A DNA stretch of 64,000 nt, taken from Pedobacter jeongneungensis. GTDB lineage: Bacteria > Bacteroidota > Bacteroidia > Sphingobacteriales > Sphingobacteriaceae. The position numbers were made by a program, and so were the translations under genes. The stretch covers positions 62,001 through 126,000 of the forward strand of contig NZ_AYMG01000006.1 in NCBI RefSeq assembly GCF_000633455.1, in the 5' to 3' direction. Below, in pieces: positions 62,200 through 64,000 of this stretch (positions are counted from its first letter, which is position 1; each line of letters starts with the position of its first letter). Under the pieces are notes generated by a model. The model was not told the DNA's origin and searched no databases. It worked only from the letters and a program-made list of their open reading frames with translations.

Positions 62200-62400
62200 A
62201 TGGGAATTTTAAAAACAGCAATTATTGGCGCTGCAGTATATGCAGGCGTAAAATATATTACAAAAAAAGATCCGATTACCGGGCAATCGATCGTTGACGA
62301 CTTATTCGATCGTGCACCACAATGGGCAGATAAAGCGAAAGGTTATGCAGAAGAACTGAAAACCAGGGCTGGCAATGCCGCTGAAGATTTAGCTAGATGA
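62200..62400 (+). CDS. Small YtxH-like protein of 66 residues
   Basis: Begins MGILKTAIIGAAVYAGVKYI, one short hydrophobic segment (about 5-20), followed by an amphipathic, lysine- and alanine-rich helix (DRAPQWADKAKGYAEELKTRAGNAAEDLA). Such proteins resemble YtxH-type or late-embryogenesis-like stress proteins; function is not known. Preceded by GAAAAGAAC, a purine-rich stretch that may aid ribosome binding. Stands alone between the tandem array and a strong terminator. Confidence 0.75.
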   Translation: MGILKTAIIGAAVYAGVKYITKKDPITGQSIVDDLFDRAPQWADKAKGYAEELKTRAGNAAEDLAR

Positions 62401-62460
62401 CTGCCTTGCAGAAATAAAGAGCCTGAAGAGGCTAAATACCTATTTCTCTGATAAAACAAA

Positions 62461-62491
62461 AAACGTCCCGATGTAAAATCGGGACGTTTTT
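62461..62491 (+). terminator. Strong Rho-independent terminator after the YtxH-like gene
   Basis: ACGTCCCGAT (62463-62472), loop GTAAA, ATCGGGACGT (62478-62487), followed by TTTTTG and preceded by AAAAAA on the other side, so it can work in both directions. The YtxH-like gene ends 60 bases upstream. Confidence 0.92.
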
Positions 62492-62500
62492 TGTTTAAAA

Positions 62501-62522
62501 TGTCAGATGATAACATCTGACA
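62501..62522. repeat. Dispersed TGTCAGATG hairpin
   Basis: TGTCAGATG (62501-62509), loop ATAA, CATCTGACA (62514-62522), perfect 9-base stem. The same hairpin with other loops occurs at 9.99-10.08 kb and in each unit of the 60-62 kb array. Confidence 0.85.
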
Positions 62523-62613
62523 TCAGATTGAGAGTGATCGTCTTTCCCGCGCAGGCGGGAATCTTAAAGCGTGTTGCATTTAAGGTCAGTTCCTCTTATT
62601 TTACAAATTAAAA

Positions 62614-64000
62614 CTAAAAAGCATCAAACCAAAGTTTGGTGGTTAATAAATCGGCACCCTGACTACTTACTGCATTTCTATAATTCTGTCCGTTTAACGA
62701 TTGCTCGGTACCAGGATAAATAAAACGTACCGGTATTTTACCATTGAGTACGGTATTTACAGAAGCGGTTAACTGTGGATAATCTAACCTGCGTTGTTCT
62801 GCCCAGGCTTCCAAGCCCTGACCGAATAAGGCAATCCATTTTTGCTCACCAATCGATTTTTTATAATTGGCAGCATTATACTGTACCGCAGCCTGATTAA
62901 TATAATCATCTACAGTAGTGCCAGATATACCATATTGGTTAAACGAAGCCGTGATGGCTTGTTTATATAAATTTTCAGCATTTTCTGTAGTAAAACCTCT
63001 TGCGGCTGCTTCTGCCCTATCAAAAAGCAATTCGGCATAACTAAAAATTACAGCTGGTGCCTTGGCATCTAAAAAGTAAGCACCTGGTTTTGAAGAATTT
63101 GCCAGTCCTATTGCACTGGCCTCAGAGTTGGTAGAGCCATTCGGGATCCCCACATAAACCTGCGGCGTAACATTTTCCGTTTTACTGGCATAAACAGGTA
63201 ACCTTGGATCGTTTAGCGAAAACAGTTTATCTACAATGGTTTTGCTGATCCGATAATCATTTCTGGTTTCAAATGAAGCCGCTACCGGATTTTGCTGTGG
63301 CGAAACATCATATTTGAGTATTGCACTTTCTGAATTACTGCTGATATAAGCACCTCCTTCTGCCTGTACCTCATCAATCACCTGTTTGGCTTTGGCCGGA
63401 TCTTTATCTGCAATGCGTAAAGCGATACGAAGGCGTAAAGCATTGGCAAACTTTTTCCATGAGGCAATATTATTGCCGTAAATCACATCACCGGCAATAA
63501 CCTTTCCTGCAGGATCCAGGGCTGCTTGTGCTGATTTTAAATCATTCAGAATACCATAATAAACATCCTTTTGTTTGTCGTAAACCGGGGTAACAAACTG
63601 TTTGATTTTCCCTGCCTGCGAATAAGGAATGTCCCCATAAGCATCGGTAAGCAATAAAAATGTCCATGATCTTAGCACCAGCGCTACGCCTTTATAGTTC
63701 GAATTGCCCTGTGCATCGCCCAGTTCGATAATTTTATTAAAACCGGCAATGCTCTGGGCATAACCTGTTGACCATAATGCGGTAAAACTGCTGTTCGAAT
63801 AAATAAAGCGGTCTTCTTCTGTATATTGCACTTTGGCCCATTGCTGTGCAAAAAGCAGGCTCGAGTTCATGTTATTGGTTACACCCCAGTAGGTATCAGC
63901 AGTAATTTTTGTGGTTCCGGTAAGCAAATAATCGGGTTGTGGAATTTCCGGTGCATTTGGATTGATGTTCACCTCATCCAGTTCTTTTTTGCATGATGAA
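62614..64000 (-). CDS. SusD-like outer-membrane lipoprotein, N-terminus beyond the right edge
   Basis: The reading frame continues past base 63972 to the edge: the last codons read SSCKKELDEVNINPNAPE, so a lipobox cysteine lies just inside the window and only the signal peptide is missing. About 460 residues are visible. Features such as YLLTGTTKITADTYWG, AVALVLRSWTFLLLTDAYGDIPYSQA-like segment near the first third, YAELLFDRAEAAARGF and EQKWIALFGQGLEAWAEQRRLDYPQL fit the second SusD type (SusD/RagB nutrient-binding lipoprotein). Its SusC partner should be just outside the window. Downstream, 62523-62613 shows nothing notable. Confidence 0.88.
   Translation of the reverse strand, partial: SSCKKELDEVNINPNAPEIPQPDYLLTGTTKITADTYWGVTNNMNSSLLFAQQWAKVQYTEEDRFIYSNSSFTALWSTGYAQSIAGFNKIIELGDAQGNSNYKGVALVLRSWTFLLLTDAYGDIPYSQAGKIKQFVTPVYDKQKDVYYGILNDLKSAQAALDPAGKVIAGDVIYGNNIASWKKFANALRLRIALRIADKDPAKAKQVIDEVQAEGGAYISSNSESAILKYDVSPQQNPVAASFETRNDYRISKTIVDKLFSLNDPRLPVYASKTENVTPQVYVGIPNGSTNSEASAIGLANSSKPGAYFLDAKAPAVIFSYAELLFDRAEAAARGFTTENAENLYKQAITASFNQYGISGTTVDDYINQAAVQYNAANYKKSIGEQKWIALFGQGLEAWAEQRRLDYPQLTASVNTVLNGKIPVRFIYPGTEQSLNGQNYRNAVSSQGADLLTTKLWFDAF

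Overview
The window looks like a chromosomal segment from a Pedobacter-like member of the Sphingobacteriaceae (phylum Bacteroidota). The evidence is three complete SusC/SusD pairs plus a truncated SusD at the edge, a one-protein hybrid two-component regulator, many SPII lipoproteins with SCKK-type lipoboxes, promoters of the TAnnTTTG type, weak or absent Shine-Dalgarno sequences, and intergenic spaces full of short palindromic repeats. There are no rRNA or tRNA genes that I could recognise, no CRISPR array, no transposase and no phage genes.

1-12 kb is mixed housekeeping: a cysE-cysM cysteine operon, a large secreted propeller/HEAT/cytochrome c protein, a fatty acid desaturase, an SGNH hydrolase, an esterase, a HAD phosphatase and an orphan lipoprotein. 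8.4-18.1 kb is best read as a phosphorus-scavenging region: HAD phosphatase, Tat-exported alkaline phosphatase, a TonB receptor with a beta-helix lipoprotein, and an MINPP/phytase-like histidine phosphatase. Four of its promoters carry a TTAACN-N5-TTAATN-like direct repeat 9-11 bases upstream of a -7 element, and two share an identical 16-mer. I propose this as a Pho-box-like operator.

18.6-42.1 kb is a polysaccharide utilisation locus (PUL 1). A CHRD lipoprotein, SusC, SusD, SusC, SusD, a 91-residue orphan, a metzincin/beta-gamma-crystallin lipoprotein and then GH29, GH20, GH29 and GH2 all lie on the minus strand. The hybrid two-component sensor is divergent at 37979-42058. The enzyme set fits removal of fucose, beta-linked N-acetylhexosamine and beta-galactose from fucosylated glycoprotein-type glycans. 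42.5-60.2 kb is a second locus (PUL 2), also on the minus strand: a GntR/LacI-type regulator and Na+/solute symporter, then SusC-SusD, two surface lipoproteins with F5/8-like C-termini, GH95, a clan GH-D alpha-galactosidase and a GH36 alpha-galactosidase. This suggests glycans capped by alpha-galactose and alpha-1,2-fucose (or L-galactose).

60.37-62.13 kb is a tandem array of six about 295-base units with no genes. It is followed by a small YtxH-like gene with a strong terminator, and by the truncated gene of another SusD-like lipoprotein that runs off the right edge. Several dispersed repeat families (hairpins, REP-like palindromes, low-complexity tracts) fill the gaps between transcription units.
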